Of a DNA stretch of 64,000 bases, positions 27,855 through 36,416 are shown in pieces. The DNA comes from Dehalococcoidia bacterium (GTDB taxonomy: Bacteria > Chloroflexota > Dehalococcoidia > Bin125): the NCBI GenBank assembly GCA_022826965.1, contig JAJDTU010000010.1, positions 62,001 to 126,000 of the forward strand. Direction: 5' to 3'. The position numbers and the translations under genes were made by a program. Numbering within the stretch: the first letter of the stretch is position 1; every line of letters starts with the position of its first letter. Below the pieces are notes generated by a model. That model made no database searches. It worked only from the letters and a program-made list of their open reading frames with translations, and had not been told where the DNA came from.

Positions 27855-30049
27855 CCGGCAGCCGCATCAGCCGCCACAACTACGCCTGCAGACCTCAACT
27901 CCTCAGCCTTCTCACCCACCACCTCAGATGCAGCCGAGCCCGGCAGCATCGCCGGCCGACCAATCGTCGCGGGCGTCCGGCTCATCTTGATCGATGGTCC
28001 ATTGGTCCGCACTCGGCCTCGACCTTCGTGCTCGCGAGTCACGGAGAAACCATTCGTCACCGCGCGATACTCGGTCATCGCCTCTTCGACGGAGCCCACC
28101 GGCGATGCGCCAATCCCCTTTGCTGTCAGCTCGGAGACCCACTCGCCGACGGTCTTCGTCGCGAACGCCTCCGCGCTGGGCATGTCGTCGGATTGCTCGG
28201 GCTTCGCACCGACAAACAGCCAGCCGTCCGATGCCTCGTAGAGGCGGTGCAACGGACCGTCTCCGACCGCATCCTGACCTCCCGGTTCGTCCCAATGCTT
28301 GCCCTCGTAACCGTGCAGCACGTTCGACTGCAGCGTGCAGGCCGTTCGCGCGAGCGCCGTGAACACTTGCTGGCCTTCTCCCGTGCGCAGGCGGTGATAC
28401 AGCGCCATCCCAACGCCGAACGCGCCGTTGATGCCGGTGCCGTAGTCGTTGATCGCGAACGGCTGCAGCGTCGGCTCGGTGTCGCCGTAGCGAGTCTGCA
28501 TGCCCGTCGCGGCCTGGGCGAGCTGTTCCCAGCCGGCTCGCTCGGCCCACGGTCCGATCTCGCCGAACGCGTTCAAGGACGCGTAGATGACGTCGGGATT
28601 GATCTTCCGCACCGACTCGTAGTCGACGCCAAGGCCGCCCACCTTGCCCTGGCGGTAGTTCTGGACCACGACGTCAACCTCGGCAGCCAGATCCAGGAAG
28701 ACCTCGCGACCCTCGTCACGCTTCAGGTCGAGCAGCACAGACCGCTTGCCGCGGTTGATGTCCTCATGCAGCATGATCCCGTTCTCGCGCGACGGGTTGT
28801 CGATCTTGACGACGTCGGCGCCGTATTCGGCCAGGGTTCGACCGCAGGTCGGGCCGGCGAGGATGATGCAGAGGTCCAGCGCCTTCATCCCTTCCAACGC
28901 CTGGGACAACCGATTGCCAGGTGCGCGAATAGCGGGAGGGACCGATGCGGCAAGCTCCGCAAGGATGTCCTGACGATCCGCGTCGAGCGACTTCCGCGGT
29001 CCGCGAATCTCACCCGGCGTGCCGCTCATGCGGACCTGGATGCCCGGCTGCAGCGTCGGGCCGAGCAGTGGATCATCAAGCTCCGTGATGATCTCCGCCT
29101 CACGCGCGTGCGGTTCGTGCAGCCACTCGGCCGAATCGAGGCAGCGCACCGTCGGCGGCCCAGCGCCGCCGTCGTTGATCAGATCCTCCCACTCGTGCGA
29201 CGTGCGGGTCAGGAAGATGTTCGTCAGCTGGGCCCGCGCAGTATCGGCGAGGGAGAAGTCCTTCAGGATTTCCGACGCCTTCGACCAGGGCTCATCCAGC
29301 CACTGCGGCACGCCGGCCGAGACGCAGAACTGCCGGATGAAGTGCGAGTACGCGGCATGGAAGAACACCCAGCGCCCGTCCGAGCACTCATACGGTCCCA
29401 CCCACGGCACCGGCGGACGTGGCGCGTCGCGATCGAGATAGCGCAAGCCGCGAATCCCGATCGCCTGGTAGAGGTTGTCGTGCAGCGACGCTTCGATCCG
29501 CTGGCCGAAGCCGTCGCGTTCACGCGCGACCAGCGCCATCGCCACGCCGGCACAGCCTGTGAAGGCCGCGTATGACGAAGCAATGGGTACCGCCGTGTAG
29601 ACCGGCTTGGGCGCGTCTTGGAGCAGCGAACCGCTATAGGTGCCGACGCTGGCCGAGACCACACCTTCCCATCCCGGGATCGACGCGCGCTCATCGTCCG
29701 AGGAAAAGCCCGGCAGCGAGAGATAGATCAGGCGGTCGTTGTTGTTGGTCGACTCCTCCGCGCCCAACCCGAGCCGGTCCATCACCCCGGGCCGGAAGTT
29801 CTCGACCACGACGTCTGCGGATGCAATCAAATCCTGCGCCGTGCGACGACCTGCGCCCGTCTTGAGATCCAACGAAATGCGGCGCTTGCCGCGATTCCAG
29901 ACGGCATTGGCGGGGGTATCCCACATCGGACCCGACATCGGGTCGACGCGGATCACGTCCGCGCCCTGGTCAGCGAGCATCATCGCCGCCAGCGGTCCCG
30001 CCATGTACTGGCCGAAATCAATCACCCGAAGGCCGTCGAGCGCGCCCAT
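27851..30049 (-). CDS. two-domain CaiB/BaiF fusion; Asp only in the C-terminal unit
   Basis: 732 residues from the ATG at 30049, chosen because GGAGG lies five bases upstream (an ATG at 30061 has none). Unit 1 (about 1-370) begins LRVIDFGQYMAGPLAAM. At the nucleophile site it has AVPIASSYAAFTG (Ser158), so no Asp. Unit 2 (about 380-732) begins MKALDLCIILAGPTCGR and has Asp535 in AINDYGTG at the correct spacing. Unit 2 lacks part of the usual C-terminal region. The architecture mimics a CaiB heterodimer in one chain. The TA-like genes follow with a 4-base overlap. Confidence 0.88.
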   Translation of the reverse strand: MGALDGLRVIDFGQYMAGPLAAMMLADQGADVIRVDPMSGPMWDTPANAVWNRGKRRISLDLKTGAGRRTAQDLIASADVVVENFRPGVMDRLGLGAEESTNNNDRLIYLSLPGFSSDDERASIPGWEGVVSASVGTYSGSLLQDAPKPVYTAVPIASSYAAFTGCAGVAMALVARERDGFGQRIEASLHDNLYQAIGIRGLRYLDRDAPRPPVPWVGPYECSDGRWVFFHAAYSHFIRQFCVSAGVPQWLDEPWSKASEILKDFSLADTARAQLTNIFLTRTSHEWEDLINDGGAGPPTVRCLDSAEWLHEPHAREAEIITELDDPLLGPTLQPGIQVRMSGTPGEIRGPRKSLDADRQDILAELAASVPPAIRAPGNRLSQALEGMKALDLCIILAGPTCGRTLAEYGADVVKIDNPSRENGIMLHEDINRGKRSVLLDLKRDEGREVFLDLAAEVDVVVQNYRQGKVGGLGVDYESVRKINPDVIYASLNAFGEIGPWAERAGWEQLAQAATGMQTRYGDTEPTLQPFAINDYGTGINGAFGVGMALYHRLRTGEGQQVFTALARTACTLQSNVLHGYEGKHWDEPGGQDAVGDGPLHRLYEASDGWLFVGAKPEQSDDMPSAEAFATKTVGEWVSELTAKGIGASPVGSVEEAMTEYRAVTNGFSVTREHEGRGRVRTNGPSIKMSRTPATIGRPAMLPGSAASEVVGEKAEELRSAGVVVAADAAAG

Positions 30050-30088
30050 TTCCGCCTCCATCGCATGTGAATCCAGTGCGAGTAGAGG

Positions 30089-30700
30089 CTAACGGCTGGC
30101 GTGGTTACCTAACGCCTCGCCAACGGCGACGTCAATCGCCGCCTGGAATTCCGCGATCGAACCGTTGTTGTGCAAGACGAGATCGGCCTTGGGAGCGCGT
30201 TCGCTCCACGGCGTCGCAGAGGCCATCCGCTGCTCGGCTTCCTCGCGCGTCAGGCTGTTGCGAGCCATCAGCCGATCGATCGCCCGTTCATCTTCGGCTG
30301 CGACCAGCCATCCGGCGTCGCAAATCTCCATGTACGGACCCTCGAACAGCCGAACCGCCTCGAACACGGCGATCGGAGCCGGATCGTGTTTCAGCTCGCA
30401 CAGCAGGCGCATGAACTCGCCCTCGATGTCGCCAATCGCGGTTCGCAGAGCAGCCAGCAAATCCGGTTTGCCGAACACAATGTCGCCCAGCGCCTTGCGA
30501 TCGATGTAACCGTCCGCACTCACGACGCCCTCGCCGAACTCAGCGACGATCCGATCGAACGCGGGCTTGCCTGGTTCGTACATCGTGTGGACGTGCCGGT
30601 CGGCGTCAACGTGCCGCGCGCCGTGAAAGTTCGACAGGTGTCGGCAAAGCACCGACTTGCCGCAGGCGATCGACCCGGTGACCCCGAGGAGGTAGGCCAT
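30089..30700 (-). CDS. coaE: dephospho-CoA kinase-like protein
   Basis: 203 residues from the ATG at 30700. It has the P-loop GVTGSIACGKS and the substrate segment VDADRHVHTMYEPG, followed by FGEGVVSADGYIDRKALGDIVF, the CoaE signature (D-G-x-I-D-R-x-x-L). EAVRLFEGPY stands where CoaE usually has VPLLFE, and LMARNSLTREEAEQRMASATPWSERAPKAD carries the R-x-x-x-Q and ADxVxxN end, here as DLVLHNNGS. It would phosphorylate dephospho-CoA, the last CoA biosynthesis step. The altered LFE region leaves some doubt; a paralogue with other specificity is possible. It lies 39 bp upstream of the CaiB fusion start. Confidence 0.78.
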   Translation of the reverse strand: MAYLLGVTGSIACGKSVLCRHLSNFHGARHVDADRHVHTMYEPGKPAFDRIVAEFGEGVVSADGYIDRKALGDIVFGKPDLLAALRTAIGDIEGEFMRLLCELKHDPAPIAVFEAVRLFEGPYMEICDAGWLVAAEDERAIDRLMARNSLTREEAEQRMASATPWSERAPKADLVLHNNGSIAEFQAAIDVAVGEALGNHASR

Positions 30701-30793
30701 TGGCACAGGTTACGCCCGCGTGGCCAACCGGCTGATGTTTCGCGACTACTCTGTACGTCGCGACAACGCCACGAGAGCCGATCGTTGAGCCCA

Positions 30794-31381
30794 ATGTCCG
30801 AACGGTGCACCTGGCCCGGGGACGATCCTGATGAGATCGCCTACCACGATTTTGATTGGGGCGTGCCAACCCAAGATGAATCGACGCTGTTCGAGGCGCT
30901 GACGCTCGAAGGCGCGCAGGCCGGACTGTCCTGGCACACGATCCTGCTGCGTCGTGACGGCTACCGACGGGCGTTCGTTGACTGGAATGTCGAGGCCGTG
31001 GCCGAGATGGATGAGGCGAGCGTGGACTTGCTCGTGCAGGACGAGGGCATCATCCGACATCGACGCAAGATCGAATCGACCATCGGCAATGCCCAGGCGA
31101 CCCTGCTGTTGCGTGATCAAGGACTGTCTCTGGCCGATGTCGTCTGGGCGTATGCCGATCCGTCCAACGAGCCCCGTGCCGACATCCAGGCGCATACCGC
31201 GGAGTCCAGGGCGATGTCCCGGGAACTCAAGCGCCGTGGGTTCCGCTTCGTCGGGCCGACCACGTGCTACGCCTTCATGCAGGCGGTCGGGATCGTCAAC
31301 GACCATGCCGCGGCCTGTTTCCGATTCCCGGAGATCGCCCAGATGCGCGATACGCTGCTCAGCGAACGGAGCGATTCATGA
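30794..31381 (+). CDS. tag: 3-methyladenine DNA glycosylase I
   Basis: 195 residues from the ATG at 30794. MSERCTWPGDDPDEIAYHDF, WGVP, LFEALTLEGAQAGLSWHTIL and RRDGYRRAF match Tag closely. The zinc snap ligands are all visible: Cys5 and His18 (YHDFDW) at the N-terminus, and HAAAC (His-x3-Cys) near the C-terminus. It removes 3-methyladenine from alkylated DNA. It is the first gene of a four-gene plus-strand set, and its stop overlaps the next start by four bases (ATGA at 31378). Confidence 0.95.
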   Translation: MSERCTWPGDDPDEIAYHDFDWGVPTQDESTLFEALTLEGAQAGLSWHTILLRRDGYRRAFVDWNVEAVAEMDEASVDLLVQDEGIIRHRRKIESTIGNAQATLLLRDQGLSLADVVWAYADPSNEPRADIQAHTAESRAMSRELKRRGFRFVGPTTCYAFMQAVGIVNDHAAACFRFPEIAQMRDTLLSERSDS

Positions 31382-32172
31382 CATTCCAACATCTACGCCT
31401 CGAGATCTCCGACCAGATCGGCACGATCACGCTCGACCGACCGGAAAAGCTGAACGCGCTCTCGGTCGACCTGCACTACGAGATGGTCGATGCAGCCAAT
31501 CAGCTGCAGGCCGATGACGACGTCCGGGTTGTGATTGTGACGGGCGTCGGTCGCGGCTTCTGCTCGGGTGCCGATCTTACGGCCCGTCCCGGCGATACGC
31601 CCCGTGAGACGCAAAACCAACGAATGGACGAGTTCGGTTGGGTTGGCCACCAGGCGCTCGCGTTTGGACACCTCGACAAGCCGACGATTGCCGCCGTCAA
31701 CGGCGTAGCCGCGGGCGCCGGCATGAGCCTGGCGTTGTCCTGCGACCTGCGCGTCGGTTCCGAGAAAGCGCGCTTCAAAGTCGTCTTCCTCGAGCGCTCG
31801 CTCAGCCCCGACGCCGGCATGACCTGGTTCCTTCCGCGGGTCGTCGGCTACCCCAAAGCAGTCGAGCTGGTTCAGACCAGCCGCTTCGTCGAGTCCGACG
31901 AGGCGCTCCAAATCGGGCTGCTCAACCAGCGGGTGCCACACGAGGAACTGATGAACAGCGCTCGCGCCATGGCCCGCGAGATCGCCTTCTGGCCGCCGCT
32001 CGCCTCCCGAGCCGCCAAGCGGGTGATGCAGCGCAACCTCAACGCGACGCTGGAGGAGGCGCTGAGAAACGAGATCACGGCCATCTCCCACGCGACGCGA
32101 TCCGAGCATGATGTCCGCGAGGCGCAGGCCTCATTCATCGAGAAGCGGCCGCCGGTCTTCACCGGCGAGTAG
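31378..32172 (+). CDS. enoyl-CoA hydratase/isomerase (crotonase superfamily)
   Basis: 264 residues. TITLDRPEKLNALS, the oxyanion-hole pair GRGFCSGADL and VNGVAAGAGMSLALSCDLRV, and SLSPDAGMTWFLPRVVG. In the last motif Asp/Ala occupy the region where hydratases carry a catalytic Glu, as in PaaG-like isomerases with LSPDGGxxW. It is therefore likely an enoyl-CoA isomerase or another crotonase member rather than a classical hydratase. The gene overlaps tag by four bases and is 11 bp before the GNAT gene. Confidence 0.9.
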   Translation: MTFQHLRLEISDQIGTITLDRPEKLNALSVDLHYEMVDAANQLQADDDVRVVIVTGVGRGFCSGADLTARPGDTPRETQNQRMDEFGWVGHQALAFGHLDKPTIAAVNGVAAGAGMSLALSCDLRVGSEKARFKVVFLERSLSPDAGMTWFLPRVVGYPKAVELVQTSRFVESDEALQIGLLNQRVPHEELMNSARAMAREIAFWPPLASRAAKRVMQRNLNATLEEALRNEITAISHATRSEHDVREAQASFIEKRPPVFTGE

Positions 32173-32183
32173 TTGGGCTCGAC

Positions 32184-32678
32184 GTGCCAGATGTCATCAT
32201 CCGCGAGGCCGTTCCCAACGACGCGCAAACGATCCTCGACTTCATCATTGGCCTGGCAGAGTTTGAGAACGAGCCTCGCTCGATCGTCGAGGCCACGGTT
32301 GAGAGCATCCGCCGCGACGGGTTCGGTGAAGGTCGGCTGTTCGAGACGTTGATCGCCGAACGCAACGGCGAGCCGCTCGGAATGGCTCTGTTCTTCCCGC
32401 ACTACTCCACCTGGACCGGCACCCCGGTGCTCTACCTCGAAGACCTCTTCGTCAAGCAGGAGGCGCGAGGTACCGGTGCGGGCTTTGCGCTCATGCAGGC
32501 GCTTGCGGAGATTGCTGACGAACGCGGCTGGAAGCGCCTCGATCTCTCGGTACTCGATTGGAACCCAGCCCGCCGGTTCTATCAGCAACTCGGCATGGAG
32601 CACGAGTCCGAGTGGCTGCTCTACCGGCTCGATGACGCTGGTATTGCCAATCTGGCTCAAGCAGGGCGCGATGGCTGA
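32184..32678 (+). CDS. GNAT N-acetyltransferase
   Basis: 164 residues starting at a GTG. EDLFVKQEARGTGAGFALMQ is the acetyl-CoA pyrophosphate-binding motif A (R/Q-x-x-G-x-G/A), and RLDLSVLDWNPARRFYQQLGM is motif B. The layout (IREAVPNDAQTILDFIIGLAEFEN, ALFFPHYSTWTGTPVLYLEDLFV) is close to the diamine/spermidine N-acetyltransferase-like group. Substrate unknown. The last 8 bases overlap the start of the thioredoxin-reductase fusion. Confidence 0.9.
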   Translation: MPDVIIREAVPNDAQTILDFIIGLAEFENEPRSIVEATVESIRRDGFGEGRLFETLIAERNGEPLGMALFFPHYSTWTGTPVLYLEDLFVKQEARGTGAGFALMQALAEIADERGWKRLDLSVLDWNPARRFYQQLGMEHESEWLLYRLDDAGIANLAQAGRDG

Positions 32679-33870
32679 GCTCAAGGTGTACGGCGCACCC
32701 TGGTGTCCCGACTGCCGGCGCTCCAAGCAGTTCCTCAGCGAACACCGGATCGACTACGACTGGATCGACATCGACCAGGATGCCGATGCCCTGGCATACG
32801 TCGAGGAGTTGCAGAGCGGCGGCCGCTCGATTCCAACGGTGATCCTGCCCGACGGCGAGATGTTGATCGAACCGAGCGACCAGGAGTTGGCCGAGGCGTT
32901 GGGCATCCAGGTGCGTCCCCAGCGTCAGTTCTACGACCTCGCCATTGTCGGAGGCGGGCCGGCCGGGTTGGCCGCGTCGATCTATGCCGCTCGTGAAGGC
33001 ATCGACACCGTCGTCATCGAGCGCTCCGCGCTCGGCGGGCAGGCCGGATTGACCAATCGGATCGACAACTATCCCGGATTCCCCGATGGAGTCGACGGCG
33101 ACGACCTCGTGTCGCGTTTCGTCGCTCAGGCGCGGCGATTCGGTGTGGAGCTCCTGTCGGCCGTCGGCGTCACCGAGATGTCCGCACCATCGGACGTTGA
33201 GATCGTGCTCTCCAGCGGCGACCGTATCGCCGCGCATGCGGCCATCCTGACGCCGGGCACCACCTACCGCCGACTCGGCGTTCCCGGCGAGGACAAACTC
33301 ATTGGCGCCTCGGTTCACTTCTGCTCCACCTGCGACGGTCCGTTCTACGCGGGCGCGAAGCAGCTCGCCGTGATCGGCGGCGGCAACTCGGCGCTGGAAG
33401 AAGGACTGTTCTTGACCCAGTTCGCCGAGCAAGTGCACATCATCCAGCGCGGCAGTGAACTCACCGGTTCCGCCGTGTTGCAGGACAAGGTCAGGTCCCA
33501 TCCGCAGATTGAGCTGTCGCTCAACACATCGGTCAGTTCGTTGGAGGGCGAGGGCAGGCTCTCGACCCTCACCCTGCAATCGGACGGCGAGACGATTCAG
33601 ACATCACCGGACGGCGTCTTCGTCTTCATCGGCCTGAGGCCAAACACCGACTTCCTGCGCGGCGTCGTCGAGCTCGACGAGCGCGGCTTCATCCAGACGG
33701 ATCAATGCTTCCAGACCAATGTCGATTCGATCTACGCCGCCGGCGACGCGCGCGCGGGCTCAACGAAGCAATTGGGCGCCGCCGCGGGAGAAGGAATCAC
33801 GGCACTGATGATGGCCCGCGAGTACCTGAGGTCGCATCAGCACATCCGCACCCCGTCAACGGACGAGTAG
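32671..33870 (+). CDS. glutaredoxin-like domain fused to thioredoxin reductase
   Basis: 399 residues from the ATG at 32671. Residues 1-80 are a glutaredoxin/thioredoxin fold with redox motif Cys12-Pro-Asp-Cys15 (YGAPWCPDC) and cis-Pro region RSIPTVILPDG. From residue 90 it is a low-Mr thioredoxin reductase: FAD motif IVGGGPAGLAASIYAARE, ERSALGGQA, the redox disulfide CSTC in HFCSTCDGPFY, NADP motif VIGGGNSALEEG and the closing AAGDARAGSTKQLGAAAGEG. The fusion suggests electrons pass from NADPH through FAD and CSTC to the attached CPDC. It ends 3 bp before the convergent CaiB gene. Confidence 0.93.
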   Translation: MAELKVYGAPWCPDCRRSKQFLSEHRIDYDWIDIDQDADALAYVEELQSGGRSIPTVILPDGEMLIEPSDQELAEALGIQVRPQRQFYDLAIVGGGPAGLAASIYAAREGIDTVVIERSALGGQAGLTNRIDNYPGFPDGVDGDDLVSRFVAQARRFGVELLSAVGVTEMSAPSDVEIVLSSGDRIAAHAAILTPGTTYRRLGVPGEDKLIGASVHFCSTCDGPFYAGAKQLAVIGGGNSALEEGLFLTQFAEQVHIIQRGSELTGSAVLQDKVRSHPQIELSLNTSVSSLEGEGRLSTLTLQSDGETIQTSPDGVFVFIGLRPNTDFLRGVVELDERGFIQTDQCFQTNVDSIYAAGDARAGSTKQLGAAAGEGITALMMAREYLRSHQHIRTPSTDE

Positions 33871-33873
33871 GCC

Positions 33874-35208
33874 CTATCGGCGACTCCCGAGCCGCGGTGT
33901 ATCGACCAGTGTCCCGTCGGAGACAAACTCGGCAATCTCGGCGTCGCTGAAGCCCAGTTCCTCGCAGATCTGCCGGTTGTCGCCGCCCAACCGTGGAGCC
34001 GGACGCATCTCCGCCGGTCCCCTCTCGCTGAAGTGGATCGGCGAGCCGCCGTACTCGTAGGTGCCGACTCCGGGCTGGTCCCACTCGACGATGAACCCTC
34101 GCGCCCGCAGATGCTCCGATTGGACCAGGTCGCCGTTCGTCATCACCGGCAGCGCGGTGATGTCTGCGGCCTGCAGCCGTGCTGCCAGCTCGAAACGATC
34201 GCAATCGCGGGTCCACGCCGAGATCAGCGCATCAAGTTCATCGTGCAGCGCAAACCGGCCGGCGTTGCTCTCAAAGCGGGAGTCGTCGAGACGCTCATCG
34301 CCGACCATTCTCTTGAACCGCCCCCATGCGGCGGCGTCTTCAATCGTGATCGCGATCCACATATCCATCGACTCACGCGCATCGGGGCTCTCATCACGGC
34401 AGCGATAGACGCCCTGCAACGAGCCGTCCCTCGAGCGGTTGCCGCGCGTCTGCGGCTGACCCTGCACCGACGTCTCGAGTACGAGCTCACCGGCCACCGC
34501 CGTGTAGGTCTGAAGCTGCGAGAGGTCAACGAAGCAACCCTGCCCGGTCTCGTCGCGTTCCCAGAGCGCCGCGAGCACCGCGAACGCTCCATGCAGGCCG
34601 CCGATCGGGTCCGGGAAGGCGTGACCCATCTTCATCGGTCCGCCCTCGAGATAGCCGGTTACTGACGTCGTGCCGGAGTGCGCCTCAAGCACCGGACCGT
34701 ACGAGACACGCTGCCGAAATGGGCCGGTGTGACCGTAGCCCGTGCAGGAGACTGAGATGATTCGCGGATTCCACCGTTTGACGGTCTCGTAGTCGATGCC
34801 CAGGCTCTTCGATCCGCGCGGACTGAAGTTGTCGACGATCACGTCCGACTCTTCAACCAGCCGACGCCAGATCCGCTTGCCGGACGGAGTCTTCAGATTG
34901 GCGCACAGTCCGCGCTTGTTGCGGTTGTGCTTGTTGTAGATGCCTGAGCTGTTCCAGGGCTCCGCCCCGGGTTGGCCTTCGGGATACACCGACGCGCGCA
35001 GGGTCGGCTCGACCTGCTCGCCGCGACGCCAATCGTCGAGTGCGGCTCGCAGTACAGGATCATCCGGTACAGGACCGCCCCGCGCGTTGTCCTGCTCCAC
35101 CTTGATCACGTCCGCGCCCAGATCGCCCATCGTCCGACCGACCAATGGCCCAGCCCAGGCATAGCCGAACTCCACCACACGCAGACCCGACAACATGCCC
35201 TCAACCAT
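33874..35208 (-). CDS. class III CoA-transferase (CaiB/BaiF), nucleophile present
   Basis: 444 residues from the ATG at 35208, chosen because it gives an 8-base ATGGTTGA overlap with the upstream partner's stop. RVVEFGYAWAGPLVGRTMGD and GADVIKVEQDNARGGPV; an insertion of about 25 residues follows before NKHNRNKRGLCANL. Asp200 in AFPDPIGG is at the nucleophile position, followed by the GQGCFVDLSQLQ helix. The partner encoded just upstream (35201-36412) lacks the Asp. It is convergent with the thioredoxin-reductase fusion. Substrates unknown. Confidence 0.9.
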   Translation of the reverse strand: MVEGMLSGLRVVEFGYAWAGPLVGRTMGDLGADVIKVEQDNARGGPVPDDPVLRAALDDWRRGEQVEPTLRASVYPEGQPGAEPWNSSGIYNKHNRNKRGLCANLKTPSGKRIWRRLVEESDVIVDNFSPRGSKSLGIDYETVKRWNPRIISVSCTGYGHTGPFRQRVSYGPVLEAHSGTTSVTGYLEGGPMKMGHAFPDPIGGLHGAFAVLAALWERDETGQGCFVDLSQLQTYTAVAGELVLETSVQGQPQTRGNRSRDGSLQGVYRCRDESPDARESMDMWIAITIEDAAAWGRFKRMVGDERLDDSRFESNAGRFALHDELDALISAWTRDCDRFELAARLQAADITALPVMTNGDLVQSEHLRARGFIVEWDQPGVGTYEYGGSPIHFSERGPAEMRPAPRLGGDNRQICEELGFSDAEIAEFVSDGTLVDTPRLGSRR

Positions 35209-36412
35209 GCGCTGTTCCGTGCAGTGCAATCACGCCGGCATCCAACAGCGATTCGATCTCCGCGTCGTCGATACCGGCCTCGGAGAGCACCGCGCGAGTG
35301 TCGGCGCCGAGACTCGGCGCGGCCCGGAAGTCATCGGGCGACGACGGCAGGACGAACGGCAGACCCGGCATCTTCGCGCCTGACGCCAGGTGTTCGGGAT
35401 ACGCCCAGAATGCCCGAGCCTCGAGCTGTTCATCCTCCTGAACCTCGTCCATTGAAAGCACGGCGCTGGCCGGAACGTGAAATTCCTGCAGCAGCTCGAC
35501 GACTTCGGTGCGCGTCCTCGACATGAGGAAGGGCGCAAATCGTCCGTCGATCTCCTCGGCCGCGTCGAATCGCAGGCCCGAAGTGGCGTAGCGCGGGTCA
35601 TCGGCCATCTCCGGCAACTCCAGCGCGATGCAGAGGCTGGTCCACTGCGCGGCTGTCGGCGCGCCGATGCAGACCCAGCCGTCGCTGACCTGCATCAGCG
35701 ACACCGGATGATGCGCCTCGGCGTGGCGATTGTTGGCGCGGTGCTTGATCCGTCCCTGGTGCGACCACATGACCAGGCTCCACTGGTGCGACGACGCCAT
35801 CGACTCCATCGTCCCCACATCGACCAGTTGACCCCGTCCGCTCGTCCGCCGTGCATGCAGCGCGGCCATCGTTCCGACTGCCGCGGTGATCCCGGCCACG
35901 TAGGACGTCCACGGACCCGCTCCCTGAAGCGGTTCGCGCAACGGATCGCCGGTGATGTACAGATAGCCGCCCGACGCCCAGTCTGTCAGGTCGGACGAGC
36001 GCCAGCCGGCCCACGGTCCGCTCAGTCCGTAGGCGGTCGCCGAGACGTGAACCAGGCCGGGACGCTCGGAGCGGACCCGGCCGTCGAACGCCAACGCCTG
36101 GGAGTCGGCCATCGAGGTGATCACCACGTCCGCTTGGTCGAGCAGATGCCCGAACGCGTCGAAGCCTGGCCCCGAGTCCCAATCGAGAGCAACGCCGCGC
36201 TTCCAGGCCGAGAGGTACTCGAAGGCGGCACTGCGCATCGGATCAATGGCCGTCAAGAGCGGTGGCCTCGACCGCAACCTGGATCCGGCCGTCGGCTCGA
36301 CCAGCGTGACCTGTGCGCCGGCGGTCGCGAGCAGCCGCCCACAGTACGCGCCCGAGACCTGATCGCTCAGGTCGAGCACACGCAGGCCCGACATCCCTTG
36401 CATGTTCGCCAT
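35201..36412 (-). CDS. CaiB/BaiF-like protein lacking the Asp nucleophile
   Basis: 403 residues. It opens LRVLDLSDQVSGAYCGRLLA, sharing the 'D-S-x-x-x-G-A-Y-C-x-(K/R)-L-L-A' signature with the N-terminal half of the fusion at 46417 and, loosely, with the protein at 58974. At the catalytic position GAGPWTSYVAG has Ser170 instead of Asp. AWKRGVALDW and SGRGQLVDVGTMES complete the fold. Its start is 4 bp after the patatin stop with GAAGG upstream, and its end overlaps the Asp-containing gene. A heteromeric role is inferred. Confidence 0.88.
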   Translation of the reverse strand: MANMQGMSGLRVLDLSDQVSGAYCGRLLATAGAQVTLVEPTAGSRLRSRPPLLTAIDPMRSAAFEYLSAWKRGVALDWDSGPGFDAFGHLLDQADVVITSMADSQALAFDGRVRSERPGLVHVSATAYGLSGPWAGWRSSDLTDWASGGYLYITGDPLREPLQGAGPWTSYVAGITAAVGTMAALHARRTSGRGQLVDVGTMESMASSHQWSLVMWSHQGRIKHRANNRHAEAHHPVSLMQVSDGWVCIGAPTAAQWTSLCIALELPEMADDPRYATSGLRFDAAEEIDGRFAPFLMSRTRTEVVELLQEFHVPASAVLSMDEVQEDEQLEARAFWAYPEHLASGAKMPGLPFVLPSSPDDFRAAPSLGADTRAVLSEAGIDDAEIESLLDAGVIALHGTAHG

Positions 36413-36416
36413 CGGG

